Of a stretch of 64,000 nt of DNA, positions 24,519 to 33,459 are shown piece after piece. The notes below the pieces were generated by a model that saw only the letters and a list, made by a program, of their open reading frames with translations, was not told the origin of the DNA and did no database searches. This stretch comes from Palsa-504 sp963844625 (GTDB lineage: Bacteria > Actinomycetota > Actinomycetes > Streptosporangiales > Streptosporangiaceae). The position numbers were made by a program, and so were the translations under genes. Position 1 is the stretch's first letter. The number at the start of each line of letters is the position of its first letter. Location of the stretch: positions 1-64,000 of the forward strand of contig CAWJPF010000032.1 in assembly GCA_963844625.1 (NCBI GenBank), read 5' to 3'.

Positions 24519-24716
24519 TCAGCCTTCCCCGGCCAAAGCCGGCCCGACTGACCCGCGTCGGCCGGCGACGGCTTCGTCGACAGTGCCGTGCACCTCAAAC
24601 CAGCCCAGCAAGCCGGCGGCGGATAGCACTCGAGGCACGGCGGCCCGCGGTCCCGCGAGGGCGAAGCTGCCGCCCCGGGTGCGAAGCGGAACCCGCTGGT
24701 GGATAGGACCTGTCAT
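24519..24716 (-). pseudogene. Truncated STAS-domain gene upstream of the sigma factor
   Basis: This 65-residue frame reads HQRVPLRTRGGSFALAGPRA, then LSAAGLLGWFEVHGTVDEAV, the C-terminal half of a STAS domain. The first half with the Asp-Ser site is absent, and no continuation was found upstream in any frame. Its stop lies one base from the sigma start. It is probably the remnant of the antagonist gene that normally heads such sigma operons. Confidence 0.6.
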
Positions 24717-24968
24717 GGCGCGCCACCTGGCTGACCTGGATTGTCAGGTGCCGCCAGGGTCCAGAGCAGCCGGAGTCGCAATCTCGCGCCACGCTGGCAC
24801 GACAAGGGCGATAGTCCTGGTTCTACCGTACTCCGGACGCACCATGAGCAACAGGCGGGGCACCCTTGGCGAAGATGCGGCCGAGGATAGGTGCCCCCGA
24901 AGTAGCCTGGCACTGCGGTCGCGGCCAGTGGCCGCCGCCGACGGCGGGTTCGGCCATGATGGAGGGTT

Positions 24969-25940
24969 ATGTATTTGACGGTGCATCCCCTGCAAGACGT
25001 CTCTTTGTGGGCGCGCGGCAGCGGCCTGGAGATCGTGCTGCTGGTGACGGGGACGATCCTGCTGACGCGGCTGGCGACCTGGCTGGGCGCGAGGATCACG
25101 GGCCGGATTGACGAAAAGGCCCGGGAGACGGACGCGCTGGTCCGCTCGGAAGACTCCAAGCACCGGCAAGCCCTCGCGCAGGTGATCACCTGGGCTGCCC
25201 TGGCCATCATCTACTGCGTGGCCGCGGTGGCGATCGCGGAGCGGCTGGGTGTCCCGTTGACGAGCCTGGTCGCCCCGGCCGCCGTGGCGGGCGTCGCGAT
25301 CGGGTTCGGTGCGCAGCGCGTCGTCCAGGACATCCTGGCCGGCTTCTTCATCGTCACCGAGCGCCAGTACGGCTTCGGGGATCTCATCCGCCTTTCTGTC
25401 ACGGGCCTGTCCAACCCGGCCACCGGGACCGTCGAGGACGTCACGTTGCGGGTGACCACCGTGCGGACCCCTGACGGCGAGGTGGTCATCACCCCCAACG
25501 GCCAGATCACCCAGGTGACTAACCTCTCCCGCGACTGGGCGCGAGCCATCGTGGACGTGCCCGTGCCGGCCTCCGCGGACGTCAACCGGGTGAGCGACCT
25601 GCTGCGACGGGCCGGGGAACAGGCGTACGCCGACCCGGACGTGCGCCGGCTGATGCTCGACCCTCCGGCGGTCATGGGCGTGCAGAGCATCGACGTGGAC
25701 CACTTCCAGGTCCGGATGGTGGCCAGGACCCTGCCCGGTAAGCAGTTCGACGTCGGCCGGATCCTGCGGGCCCGGATCGCGGTCGGGCTCCGGCATGAGG
25801 GGATCAACCTGCCGCCCACCATCGATACGGCGGATCCGACCGGGGCCAACCCGGCCGGAGGCGGCCTGACCGGGGGCGACCTGACCGGGGGCGGCCGGCA
25901 CGCGGCCGGCCAGAACGGGGCCGACTTATGCGGCTGCTGA
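24969..25940 (+). CDS. MscS-type small-conductance mechanosensitive channel
   Basis: ATG 24969 follows GGAGGG. The 323 residues have helices near 20-38 and 66-88, then the pore helix region SLVAPAAVAGVAIGFGAQRVVQDILAGFFI near 95-125. The beta domain (GDLIRLSVTGLSNPATGTVEDVTLRVTTVR, then DGEVVITPNGQITQVTNLS) is diagnostic of MscS. It should open under osmotic downshock and release solutes. The tail (LTGGDLTGGG) is repetitive and overlaps the next gene by 13 bases. Confidence 0.92.
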   Translation: MYLTVHPLQDVSLWARGSGLEIVLLVTGTILLTRLATWLGARITGRIDEKARETDALVRSEDSKHRQALAQVITWAALAIIYCVAAVAIAERLGVPLTSLVAPAAVAGVAIGFGAQRVVQDILAGFFIVTERQYGFGDLIRLSVTGLSNPATGTVEDVTLRVTTVRTPDGEVVITPNGQITQVTNLSRDWARAIVDVPVPASADVNRVSDLLRRAGEQAYADPDVRRLMLDPPAVMGVQSIDVDHFQVRMVARTLPGKQFDVGRILRARIAVGLRHEGINLPPTIDTADPTGANPAGGGLTGGDLTGGGRHAAGQNGADLCGC

Positions 25941-26269
25941 CCTGGCTACGGCAACTGCGCGGGGTGCGGACCTCGACCTGGATCTTGACCGCGGTCTTCC
26001 TGCTCGCCCTGGCCACCTGGGTGTCGTACAAGCCGGCCTCGACCGCGCCCGCTGACAGCACCCAGCAGACGGTGCCGTCCTCGCCGACGCCGGCGGCGAC
26101 TAGGACCACCTCGCCCACGCCCACGCCGACACCTAAGACCACGAAGCCTGACGAGAAGGCCACGCCTACGAGTTCGCCGTCCCCGGCCGTCTCGGCGGTC
26201 GCGCCGACGGCATCGCCGTCCCCGACAGCGGATGTCGCTCCCTCGGCGGCCGGCTCGCCGTTACCGTAG
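25928..26269 (+). CDS. Membrane-anchored Ser/Thr/Pro-rich protein
   Basis: ATG 25928 lies within the end of the MscS gene. The 113 residues start basic (MRLLTWLRQLRGVRTSTW), with one transmembrane helix (ILTAVFLLALATWVSY). About 75 residues of Ser, Thr, Pro and Ala resembling a cell-wall stem follow (TPTPTPKTTKPDEK). No domain is recognised. The overlap suggests co-translation with the channel. It may be a periplasmic accessory or simply a linker protein. Confidence 0.6.
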   Translation: MRLLTWLRQLRGVRTSTWILTAVFLLALATWVSYKPASTAPADSTQQTVPSSPTPAATRTTSPTPTPTPKTTKPDEKATPTSSPSPAVSAVAPTASPSPTADVAPSAAGSPLP

Positions 26270-26280
26270 CCGGGGTCGCT

Positions 26281-26344
26281 CCTCAGCCGGGGCGCTCCTC
26301 AGCCGGGGCGCTCCTCAGCCGGGGCGCTCCTCAGCCGGGGCGCT
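26281..26344. repeat. Four 16-base tandem repeats
   Basis: The unit CCTCAGCCGGGGCGCT is repeated four times exactly. It lies between the convergent 25928 gene and the STAS gene, whose stop codon is inside the last units. Confidence 0.85.
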
Positions 26345-26789
26345 CCGGTTCCCGCGGCCTGGCGGCGGCGGCCTGGTCCAGTGCGACGATCACATCGGCG
26401 GTGCGGTCGGTGATCGGCAGGACGTCGCCGAGCCGGGCCACCGTGATCAGGCGGCGGACCTGCGCGGTGGGCGACGCCAGGTGCAGCGATCCGCTGGCCG
26501 CGATGGCCTGCTTCTGCACCCGCAGGAACAGGCTCAGCCCGGCACAGTCGCAGAACCGGACGCCGGCCAGGTCCAGGACGAGGTGGCGGCCGGCCTCGGC
26601 CAGCGGTGCGAGCTGCGCCACCAGGCCAGGCGCGGTGCCGACGTCGAGCTCGCCGTCGACGACGACGACGGTCAGCCGCCCCTGCGCCTGGATATCCCAG
26701 CTCAGCGGATCCCCGGCGGGACGGGTCAACGGCCAGCGAACCAGCGGCCGATCGCCATCGCGCCATCGCGGCAGTAATGCCCTGCGCAT
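26331..26789 (-). CDS. STAS-domain anti-sigma factor antagonist
   Basis: ATG 26789 gives 152 residues. The STAS core (about 30-135) reads LTVVVVDGELDVGTAPGLVA, HLVLDLAGVRFCDCAGLSLFL and ASGSLHLASPTAQVRRLI. In the phosphorylation loop the usual DSSG is DCAG, so the normal Ser is replaced and regulation by phosphorylation may be lost or altered. The first 28 residues (basic, Trp-rich) and the repeat-containing end are not conserved. Confidence 0.83.
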   Translation of the reverse strand: MRRALLPRWRDGDRPLVRWPLTRPAGDPLSWDIQAQGRLTVVVVDGELDVGTAPGLVAQLAPLAEAGRHLVLDLAGVRFCDCAGLSLFLRVQKQAIAASGSLHLASPTAQVRRLITVARLGDVLPITDRTADVIVALDQAAAARPREPERPG

Positions 26790-27222
26790 CCTCTTACCTC
26801 CGGTCGCGCCAGCACTGGGCCACTGAGGGGCCGGAGTGGCATTGAACGGGGGCCACCAGGGTCTGGAGCGGCGTAGAAATGAGACTAGCGGAAATATCCT
26901 GAATAGTCACACGAGTCGTTACTGAGCGTACCGGCCGGTAAGTTTTGCCGGTCAGACCGTCCAGATCGGGGAATTTCAGGACCGCTTTCCTCCTGCTTAG
27001 GAGCCTGCGGGACCCCAGTTCGGGGGGGAATGGAGCGCGGGGGTCCCGTCATGGTGTTAAATGAAGCTGGTTGTAGTCGAAGTTCGTGTTCGTGTCACAG
27101 CGCCTGCGAAGTTCCGACCGCGGGCGCCGTCGATCCCCAGGCCAAGCCTTCAAGGGCAGGCGGTCGCAACAGCCCAGGATGCACACCCGTGCAACCTGAT
27201 GATCGTCTCAGTAGGAGAAGTA
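26790..27222. other. 433-base region with the long cold-shock leader
   Basis: It separates the divergent STAS and cold-shock genes. It contains an AT-rich promoter-like patch (about 26885-26925) and a possible GGGACCCC/GGGGGTCCC hairpin spanning 27009-27051. It ends with the ribosome site TAGGAGAAG at 27212-27220. The long 5' leader is usual for cspA-type genes. No other gene is seen. Confidence 0.5.
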
Positions 27223-27426
27223 GTGGCTCAGGGAACAGTGAAGTGGTTCAACGCGGACAAGGGCTATGGTTTCATCGCCCCCGACGACGGCACGGCCGAC
27301 GTCTTCGTGCACCACTCCGCCATCGAGGCTGACGGATATCGCAGCCTCCAGGACAACCAGCGGGTGGAGTACACCCCGGCTCGCGGGGCCAAGGGCCCGC
27401 AGGCCGAGCAGGTCCGCCCGATCTGA
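27223..27426 (+). CDS. Cold-shock domain protein (CspA family)
   Basis: GTG 27223 follows TAGGAGAAG and gives 67 residues, the standard size. RNP1 (KGYGFI) and RNP2 (VFVHHSAI) are intact, with GTVKWFNADKGYGFIAPDDG at the start and RVEYTPARGAKGPQAEQV at the end. It binds single-stranded RNA or DNA as an RNA chaperone. A strong terminator follows 19 bases after the stop. Confidence 0.95.
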   Translation: MAQGTVKWFNADKGYGFIAPDDGTADVFVHHSAIEADGYRSLQDNQRVEYTPARGAKGPQAEQVRPI

Positions 27427-27445
27427 CGACCTGACTGTACGGCGC

Positions 27446-27471
27446 GGGGTGGCTCCCATCGGAGCCACCCC
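27446..27471 (+). terminator. Terminator hairpin of the cold-shock gene
   Basis: GGGGTGGCTCC (27446-27456) and GGAGCCACCCC (27461-27471) form an 11-base perfect stem with CATC loop, followed by GTTTG. Confidence 0.85.
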
Positions 27472-27647
27472 GTTTGCGCGTGCCTGATGACAGCGTGGCC
27501 GGCTGGTACGGTGAAGGAAAGCCATCGTCGGGGCCAGCGGGCATCCACACTGAGCTGTAGTCACGCCGTCCCTGATGCCGCCCCGGACCCTGGCGGCCCG
27601 CGATCAGGCCGGCCGCGCTCGATAGTCCCGCAGAAGGGTCCCCGTCG

Positions 27648-28721
27648 GTGCAAGTTCCCCCTGCCTCCAAGGCCAGCTACGGCCAGCCTGCCCCGCCCCG
27701 TGGCAGCGAGTACGCCGCCCTGTCCCGTCAGGTGCGGCAGGCGGGACTGCTGGACCGCCGGCCACGCTATTACGCGTGGCAGATCGCCGTCATCGCGCTG
27801 GCGCTCGCCGCCGGGTGGACCGCGTTCTTCCTCATCGGCGACTCGTGGTGGCAGCTGGGCACCGCCACGTTCCTGGCCGTGGTCTTCGGCCAGCTCGGCT
27901 TCCTCGGCCACGACGCCGGCCACCGGCAGATCTTCGGGTCACCGCGGCGCAACTACGTCCTCGGCGTCCTGTGCGCCAACCTCGGCGTCGGCCTCAGCTA
28001 CGGCTGGTGGGTCAGTAAGCACAACCGCCACCACGCCCACCCCAACACCGAGGGCGTGGATCCCGATATCACGCTCAGCGTGCTGGCGTTTTCCGGTGCC
28101 CGGGCCCGCGCGAGCCGGGGCCTGCAGCGGCTGGTCTTCCGTTACCAGGCCTACCTGCTGGTCCCGATGATGTTCGGTGAGGCGATCGGCCTGCACACCG
28201 CCAGCATCCGGGCGGTGACGCGGCGGGCCGGGCGGCGGCGGCAGGCCTGGGAGGCGGTGCTGCTCGGCGCCCACATGGCCGGTTACCTCACCGCGGTCTT
28301 CCTCGTCCTGTCGCCCGTCCGGGCCGTGCTGTTCATCGTTGTCCAGCAGGGCCTGTTCGGCTTCTACCTGGGCTGCGCCTTCGCGCCCAACCACAAGGGG
28401 ATGCCGGTCCTGGCCGCGTCCGAGAAGACCGACTTCCTGCGCCGCCAGGTCCTCACCTCACGCAATGTCCGCGGCGGCTGGCTGACTGACCTCGCGGTGG
28501 GCGGCCTGAACTACCAGATCGAGCACCACCTGTTCCCCTCCATGCCGCGCCCCAACCTGCGCCGGTCCCAGGCGCTGGTGGCCGCCTTCTGCGCCGAGCG
28601 TGACCTGCCCTACTGCCAGTCCAGCCTGTTCGGCTCCTACGCCCAGGCGCTGCGCTACCTGAATGCCACCGGGCGGCTCACCCGTCCCGCGGCGGCGCCG
28701 GCCCCGGCGCTCGCCCCCTGA
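27648..28721 (+). CDS. Membrane fatty acid desaturase (delta-6/linoleoyl type)
   Basis: GTG 27648 is preceded by AGAAGGG. The 357 residues have the histidine boxes HDAGH (near 90), HNRHH (near 126) and QIEHH (near 290). The Gln-start third box is typical of front-end and related desaturases that act on lipid-bound or CoA chains. Hydrophobic segments lie near 45-85 and 200-235. It should introduce a double bond using O2 and a reductant. The protein differs from the delta-9-type enzyme at 18430, so the organism probably makes more than one unsaturated pattern. Confidence 0.9.
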   Translation: MQVPPASKASYGQPAPPRGSEYAALSRQVRQAGLLDRRPRYYAWQIAVIALALAAGWTAFFLIGDSWWQLGTATFLAVVFGQLGFLGHDAGHRQIFGSPRRNYVLGVLCANLGVGLSYGWWVSKHNRHHAHPNTEGVDPDITLSVLAFSGARARASRGLQRLVFRYQAYLLVPMMFGEAIGLHTASIRAVTRRAGRRRQAWEAVLLGAHMAGYLTAVFLVLSPVRAVLFIVVQQGLFGFYLGCAFAPNHKGMPVLAASEKTDFLRRQVLTSRNVRGGWLTDLAVGGLNYQIEHHLFPSMPRPNLRRSQALVAAFCAERDLPYCQSSLFGSYAQALRYLNATGRLTRPAAAPAPALAP

Positions 28722-28802
28722 GGCTCAGCGTGCGACCGGGAGGCCTGGGGTAGATTACGGGCGTTCGGCGGCTTTCTTCCGCATCGTCTCCCGGGGAGGA
28801 CC

Positions 28803-30314
28803 ATGACCACGGCGGTGTCCGACGCGGTGCCATCCGGCTACGCGGGACGCGACGTCTGGGGTGCGTTCATCGGCGGCGCGTTCGCCGGGGCCGGGGACGG
28901 CGAGACGTTCGAGGTGATGGAGCCGGCCACGGGCCGGCCGATCGCGCGGGTGGTCAGCGGCGGTGTCGGCCTGGTCGACCAGGCCGTGGCCGCGGCCCGG
29001 CGCGCGTACCCGGCCTGGCGGGACACGCCGCCCCGCGAGCGGGCCCGGCTGCTGCGGCTGGTGGCCGCTAAGATCCGCGCCCACGCCGACGAGCTGGCCG
29101 AGCTCGAGGCCCGCGAGGTCGGCAAGCCGCGCCGCGATGCCGGGCGCTTCGACGTTTCCTATTGCTCCGCCGGTTTCGACTACTACGCGGGCCTGGCCGA
29201 GACCTTGCACGGCGAGATCATCGACCAGGGCCCGATCGAGGCCAGGGTGATCTACGAGCCCTACGGCGTCGTGGCCGCCATCCTGCCGTTTAACTGGCCG
29301 CCGATCCACTTCACCAAGAAGGGCGCGCCCGCGCTGGCCGCGGGGAACACCGTGGTCATCAAGCCGGGTGAACAGGCGCCGCTCACCGTGCTGCGGTTGA
29401 CCGAGCTGGCCGGCGAGGTCCTCCCGCCCGGCGTGCTCAACGCCGTGCCCGGGCCGGCGGCCGGACCCGCGCTTTCCGCGCACCCGCAGGTGGAGCGGAT
29501 CACCTTCACCGGGGCCACGGTGACCGGGCAGCGGGTCCTGCGCAGCGCGGCGGAGCACCTGACCTACGCGACGATGGAACTGGGCGGCAAGAACGCGGTG
29601 CTGGTGCTGGCCGATGCCGACCTCGATGCCGCCGTCAGCGTCGCGCTCGAGGGCATGTTCTACAACCAGGGCGAGGCGTGCACGTCCACCGCGCGCATCC
29701 TGGTCCACGATTCCGTGCACGACGATTTCCTGGACCGTTTCGCCCGCGCCACGCAGGCCCTGGTCGTCGGGGACGGGCTCGATCCGGCGACCGACATCGG
29801 GCCGATGGTCGACGCCGTCCAGCAGGACAAGGTGCTCGGCTACCTGCGCACCGGCCTGGCGGAGGGCGCCCGCCTGGTCACCCAGGGCACGCTGCCGTCC
29901 GAGGAGCGCCTCAAGGACGGCTACTGGGTCGCGCCCACCGTCCTGGCCGATGTCACGCCGGACATGACCGTCGCCCAGGAAGAGATCTTCGGACCGATCG
30001 CGTGCGTCATGCGGTTCCGGACCGAGGACGAGGCGATCGGCATCGCCAACGGCACGGCGTACGGGCTGACCGCCGCGATCTGCACCACCGACCTGGCCCG
30101 CGCCGACCAGATCGCGCGGCGACTGGAGGCGGGCATGGTGTTCGTCAACAACTACATGCGCCGGGCGTTCCTCGGCTCACCGTTCGGGGGGGTCAAGGGC
30201 AGCGGGTTCGGCCGGGAGAACGCGATCGAGACGCTGCACGAATTCGTCCGGTCCAAGAACATCCGCTTCCCGTCCGGCCGGGGCACCGTGCCGGTCTGGC
30301 CACCGAGGGACTGA
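28803..30314 (+). CDS. NAD(P)-dependent aldehyde dehydrogenase
   Basis: ATG 28803 follows GGGGAGG; the product is 503 residues, standard for the family. Catalytic residues are visible: Glu at about 259 in MELGGKNA and Cys at about 293 in NQGEACTST. The cofactor site includes FNWPPIHFTKKGAPALAAGN and TFTGATVTGQRV. The end SPFGGVKGSGFGRENAIE is the usual C-terminal motif. It oxidises an aldehyde to the acid; betaine, succinate-semialdehyde or generic aldehydes are possible. It follows the desaturase gene by 81 bases. Confidence 0.92.
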   Translation: MTTAVSDAVPSGYAGRDVWGAFIGGAFAGAGDGETFEVMEPATGRPIARVVSGGVGLVDQAVAAARRAYPAWRDTPPRERARLLRLVAAKIRAHADELAELEAREVGKPRRDAGRFDVSYCSAGFDYYAGLAETLHGEIIDQGPIEARVIYEPYGVVAAILPFNWPPIHFTKKGAPALAAGNTVVIKPGEQAPLTVLRLTELAGEVLPPGVLNAVPGPAAGPALSAHPQVERITFTGATVTGQRVLRSAAEHLTYATMELGGKNAVLVLADADLDAAVSVALEGMFYNQGEACTSTARILVHDSVHDDFLDRFARATQALVVGDGLDPATDIGPMVDAVQQDKVLGYLRTGLAEGARLVTQGTLPSEERLKDGYWVAPTVLADVTPDMTVAQEEIFGPIACVMRFRTEDEAIGIANGTAYGLTAAICTTDLARADQIARRLEAGMVFVNNYMRRAFLGSPFGGVKGSGFGRENAIETLHEFVRSKNIRFPSGRGTVPVWPPRD

Positions 30315-30391
30315 CCCGCGGTGGCTAGGCTGGTTTTCTAGGCACGGTATAGGCGATCGGCGGCGCGTGGGCGCGGCCGGGAAGGCGGTCC

Positions 30392-31870
30392 GTGACTGTT
30401 CCGGTGTGGGTGTGGGCGGCGTCGGCGGCGGGATTGCTCGTCGTGGTGGCGGCCGAGGTCATGCTGGCCGGCCGGTCCGGCGACAGCGGGTCCGGCGACA
30501 GCGGGTCCGGCGACAGCGGGTACGCCACGCGCCGGGCCGTCAGGTGGATCGCGGTCTACGTGTCGCTGGCGGTGCTCTTCGGCCTGGGCGTCGCGGTGCT
30601 GGCCGGCTGGGTGGCGGCGAGCCAGTTCTACGCCGGCTATCTCACCGAGTACAGCCTGAGCCTGGATAACCTGTTCATCTTCTACGTGATCATGAGCCGG
30701 CTAGCGGTATCGCCGGCGCGCCAGCCTCGCGTCCTGTTGTTCGGCATCGGGCTGGCCCTGGTGCTCCGGGCGGTCCTCATCGTGGCCGGGCTGGCCCTGA
30801 TCAGCCGTTTCGACTGGCTGTTCTACCCGCTGGGCGGCTTCCTGGTGTGGACCGCGGTCGGCCTGGTGACCAGCCGGGGCCCGGACCAGGAGGAGCAGCA
30901 CACCCGGCTGACGGCGTGGCTGCAGCGGCGCGCGCGCCCCCGGAGGTCCGGAGGGCCTGCGGCCGGACCGATGCTGCTGGTGGTCGTGGCGATCGGGGTG
31001 GCCGACGTGGCTTTCGCCTTCGATTCCATCCCGGCGATGTTCGGTATCACGACCAGCGCCTACCTGATCGTGGCCGCCAACGCGTTCGCGCTGATGGGGC
31101 TCCGCCAGGCGTACGTACTGCTGGCCCGCTTCCTCGACCGGATCGTCTACCTGAACAAGGGCCTGGCCGTGATCTGCGCCTTCATCGGCGTCAAGCTCCT
31201 ACTGCAGGCGCTGCGCGGATCCGGGGCGGGATGGGCCCCCGAAATCCCGGCCTGGCTGTCGGTCACCATCGTCGTCGCCGTCCTGCTGGTCACCGTGACC
31301 GCCGGGGCCATGAACCGCCGGCGGCCGCTCACCGCGGCTCAGCGGGCCGCGTTCGAGCGCCGCTTCGCCGTCATCGACACCGACGGGAACGGCGTGTGGC
31401 AGCGGGACGACTGCGAGCAGCTGACCCGGCGGCTCTGCCGCTTCTTCGGCTACCCCGTCGATTCCGGCCCAGGACAGGCCGTCGCCGCCGGGCAGGACGC
31501 GCTGTTCGACGCGCTGCTGCGGCACATGGACGCCAACGGCGACCGGGAGATCACCCCGGAGGAGTTCACCGCCGGCTTCGGCCGGAGGATCGAAGACCGG
31601 CCCGGCTTTGACACCGCGGTCCGCGCCGCGGCGCAGGCGCTCGTCCAGGTGGCGGACCGTGATGGCAACGGGGTGCTGGATGCCGCGGAGTACGCGGAGC
31701 TCACCGCGGTGTACGGAGCCAGCACCGACGAGGCCGCACAAGCCTTCCGCCGCCTCGACCTGGACCGCAACGGCGTCCTGGACAACGTTGAGTTCACCAC
31801 GGCGATCAGCCAGTTCTTCGCCAGCCCGGACGCCGACGCCGCGGGCAGCCTCGCCTTCGGCCGCCTCTAG
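30392..31870 (+). CDS. TerC-family membrane protein fused to four EF-hands
   Basis: GTG 30392 follows GGGAAGG and gives 492 residues. Residues 1-305 are TerC: helices near 5-27 and 52-75, then YLTEYSLSLDNLFIFYVIMS, GIGLALVLRAVLIVAGLALI, ADVAFAFDSIPAMFGIT and LDRIVYLNKGLAVICAFIGV. The acidic DN and DS pairs in the membrane are the TerC signature. Residues 325-480 hold four EF-hand loops: DTDGNGVWQRDD, DANGDREITPEE, DRDGNGVLDAAE and DLDRNGVLDNVE. TerC proteins are linked to metal-ion export (Mn) and tellurite resistance, and EF-hands bind Ca2+. A calcium-gated transporter is the natural inference. A GDSGS triple repeat lies near residue 30. Confidence 0.9.
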   Translation: MTVPVWVWAASAAGLLVVVAAEVMLAGRSGDSGSGDSGSGDSGYATRRAVRWIAVYVSLAVLFGLGVAVLAGWVAASQFYAGYLTEYSLSLDNLFIFYVIMSRLAVSPARQPRVLLFGIGLALVLRAVLIVAGLALISRFDWLFYPLGGFLVWTAVGLVTSRGPDQEEQHTRLTAWLQRRARPRRSGGPAAGPMLLVVVAIGVADVAFAFDSIPAMFGITTSAYLIVAANAFALMGLRQAYVLLARFLDRIVYLNKGLAVICAFIGVKLLLQALRGSGAGWAPEIPAWLSVTIVVAVLLVTVTAGAMNRRRPLTAAQRAAFERRFAVIDTDGNGVWQRDDCEQLTRRLCRFFGYPVDSGPGQAVAAGQDALFDALLRHMDANGDREITPEEFTAGFGRRIEDRPGFDTAVRAAAQALVQVADRDGNGVLDAAEYAELTAVYGASTDEAAQAFRRLDLDRNGVLDNVEFTTAISQFFASPDADAAGSLAFGRL

Positions 31871-32709
31871 GCGCACGGGAGGATCTGCCGCGGGACGCTT
31901 GGGGGTGCGGGCCGGCGCTTCCATTCTCGCGGGTAGCCAACCGAGACCTCCTCGAACCGGACGCCGTCGTGCCAGGTCACCCGAGGAATGTGCAGGTGGC
32001 CGTAGACCACCGCGGTGGCGTTGAAGCGCAGATGCCAGTCGTGCGTGCGGGTGGTCCCGCACCACTGGGCGAACTGGGGATACCGCAGTACCCGGGTGGG
32101 CTCGCGGATGAGCGGGTAGTGCGTCACGAAGACGACCGGGAGCGCCGGGTCCCGCCCGGCGAGCCGCTGTTCGGTCGCCTCGACCCGGGCCCAGCACCAG
32201 GCCTCCCGGCTCGGATACGGATCGGGATGCAGCAGCACCTCGTCGCTGCAGACGATGCCCGTCTCGTAGGCCAGGGCCAGGCCCTGCTCCTTGGTCAGCG
32301 CGCCGTCGGGCCGGAACGTGTAGTCGTAAAGCAGGAACAGCGGCGCGATCGTGACGGCGCCCCCCGGCCCGGCCCAGACCGGATAGGGATCCTCTGGGGT
32401 GATGATGCCCAGGCGGCGGCACAATGCCACCAGGGCCAGGTAGCGTTCCTCACCGCGCAGCTGAACCGGATCCTTGCGGCGCGTCCATAGCTCATGGTTG
32501 CCGGGCGTCCATATCACCGTCGCGAACCGGTCGCGCAGCGTCCGCAGCGCCCATTCGATATCCGGAAACAGCTCGCCGACGTCACCCGCCACCAAGAGCC
32601 AGTCCCCGTCGCCGTCCGGGCGGAGATCCTCGATGAGCTTGCGGTTCTCCGGGTGGGCTACATGCAGGTCGCTGAGCGCGAGCAGCCGGGGCCGCGCCGA
32701 CGCCGTCAC
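31867..32709 (-). CDS. Calcineurin-like metallophosphoesterase
   Basis: GTG 32709 gives 280 residues. The metal-binding blocks are in order: SDLHVAH near residue 13, AGDVGE near 41, TPGNHELW near 70, FVTHYPLI near 195 and YGHLHIPR near 237. These make a two-metal phosphoesterase. The substrate (nucleotide, lipid or protein phosphate) is not apparent. The last bases overlap the end of the convergent TerC-EF gene by four bases, and there is no signal peptide. Confidence 0.9.
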   Translation of the reverse strand: MTASARPRLLALSDLHVAHPENRKLIEDLRPDGDGDWLLVAGDVGELFPDIEWALRTLRDRFATVIWTPGNHELWTRRKDPVQLRGEERYLALVALCRRLGIITPEDPYPVWAGPGGAVTIAPLFLLYDYTFRPDGALTKEQGLALAYETGIVCSDEVLLHPDPYPSREAWCWARVEATEQRLAGRDPALPVVFVTHYPLIREPTRVLRYPQFAQWCGTTRTHDWHLRFNATAVVYGHLHIPRVTWHDGVRFEEVSVGYPREWKRRPAPPSVPRQILPCA

Positions 32710-32742
32710 CAGGTGGCAAGGGGCCGGCGAGGGGAACCGGGG

Positions 32743-32784
32743 CCCGTTCGGAAGAAAGAGAATTTAAAGATCTTGATCTTGCCG
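32743..32784. repeat. AT-cored palindrome, CCGTTCGG family, copy 2
   Basis: CCCGTTCGG (32743-32751), then an AT-rich stretch containing AAAGAGAATTTAAAGATC, then TGCCGAGGA. The core CCGTTCGGNNNAAAGA is identical to the other copies, but the right arm is degenerate. It lies between two minus-strand genes. Confidence 0.5.
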
Positions 32785-32901
32785 AGGAAGTCCATCACGT
32801 CCCTGTAGTCCAGGAGATGCTCGCGATGGCGATCATAGACGATCACGGCGGTACGGCCTGCCGATCAGCGGGCCGCACCGCCGCGGTCGTCGCGTCCGGG
32901 G

Positions 32902-33459
32902 TCAGTAGCCGTAGCCAGCCTTGGGGCTGGATGTGGCGGCCGTGCCAGCCGCGGGCTTGGTACCCGAGGCCGTCATCTCATACCACAGGCCGCCGGAGGC
33001 GTTGAGCCCGTTCCCCTTGGCCTGCCCGGGGGAAGTGTCCCCCATGTAGGTGTAGAGCGGGTGCCCGTCGTAGGTGGCCTGCTTCGTGCCGTCCGACCTG
33101 GTGATGACGCCCAGCATGCCGGTCACGCCGCTGCCCGCGGTGGCCGGACCGGTCACCGGCGGCCAGAAGGTCGCACAGGACCCGCTGCACTTCGAGCTGG
33201 TCGGGGTGTCCGGGGCGAACCAGTACAGCACGAAGCCCTTGGAGTTGGTCAGCACCTTCGTCCCGCCGACGGTGGTCGCGAGCAAGGTCGCGCTGCTCGC
33301 GGCGGAGCCCGCTCCGGCCGCGGCGGCGCTACTTACCGGGGCCGCCGGGCTGCTGCTCTGGGCGGCCGGGCTGCTCGAGCTGGCCGAACTCCCGCAGGCG
33401 GCTACGGTCAAGGCCATCGCAGCCAGCCCGGTGGCCCCCCATATCTTCCGAATACGCAT
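32902..33459 (-). CDS. Lipoprotein with COG4315-type secreted repeats
   Basis: ATG 33459 is preceded by GAAGGGGAAG. The 185 residues open with a lipoprotein signal (MRIRKIWGATGLAAMALTVAACGSS), the lipobox Cys at 22. A Ser/Ala linker follows. The body has the two repeat-like units of COG4315: GTKVLTNSKGFVLYWFAPD with CSGSCATFWPPV, then TYDGHPLYTYMGDTSPGQAKGNG. The family is extracytoplasmic; its biochemical role is not established. Paralogues often occur beside electron-transfer or fasciclin lipoproteins. Confidence 0.88.
   Translation of the reverse strand: MRIRKIWGATGLAAMALTVAACGSSASSSSPAAQSSSPAAPVSSAAAAGAGSAASSATLLATTVGGTKVLTNSKGFVLYWFAPDTPTSSKCSGSCATFWPPVTGPATAGSGVTGMLGVITRSDGTKQATYDGHPLYTYMGDTSPGQAKGNGLNASGGLWYEMTASGTKPAAGTAATSSPKAGYGY

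Noticed and set aside
26281..26344. Possible CRISPR array
   Set aside because: The repeats are directly adjacent with no spacers; they are simple tandem repeats. The same holds for the arrays at 40368, 47558, 52331 and 62035.
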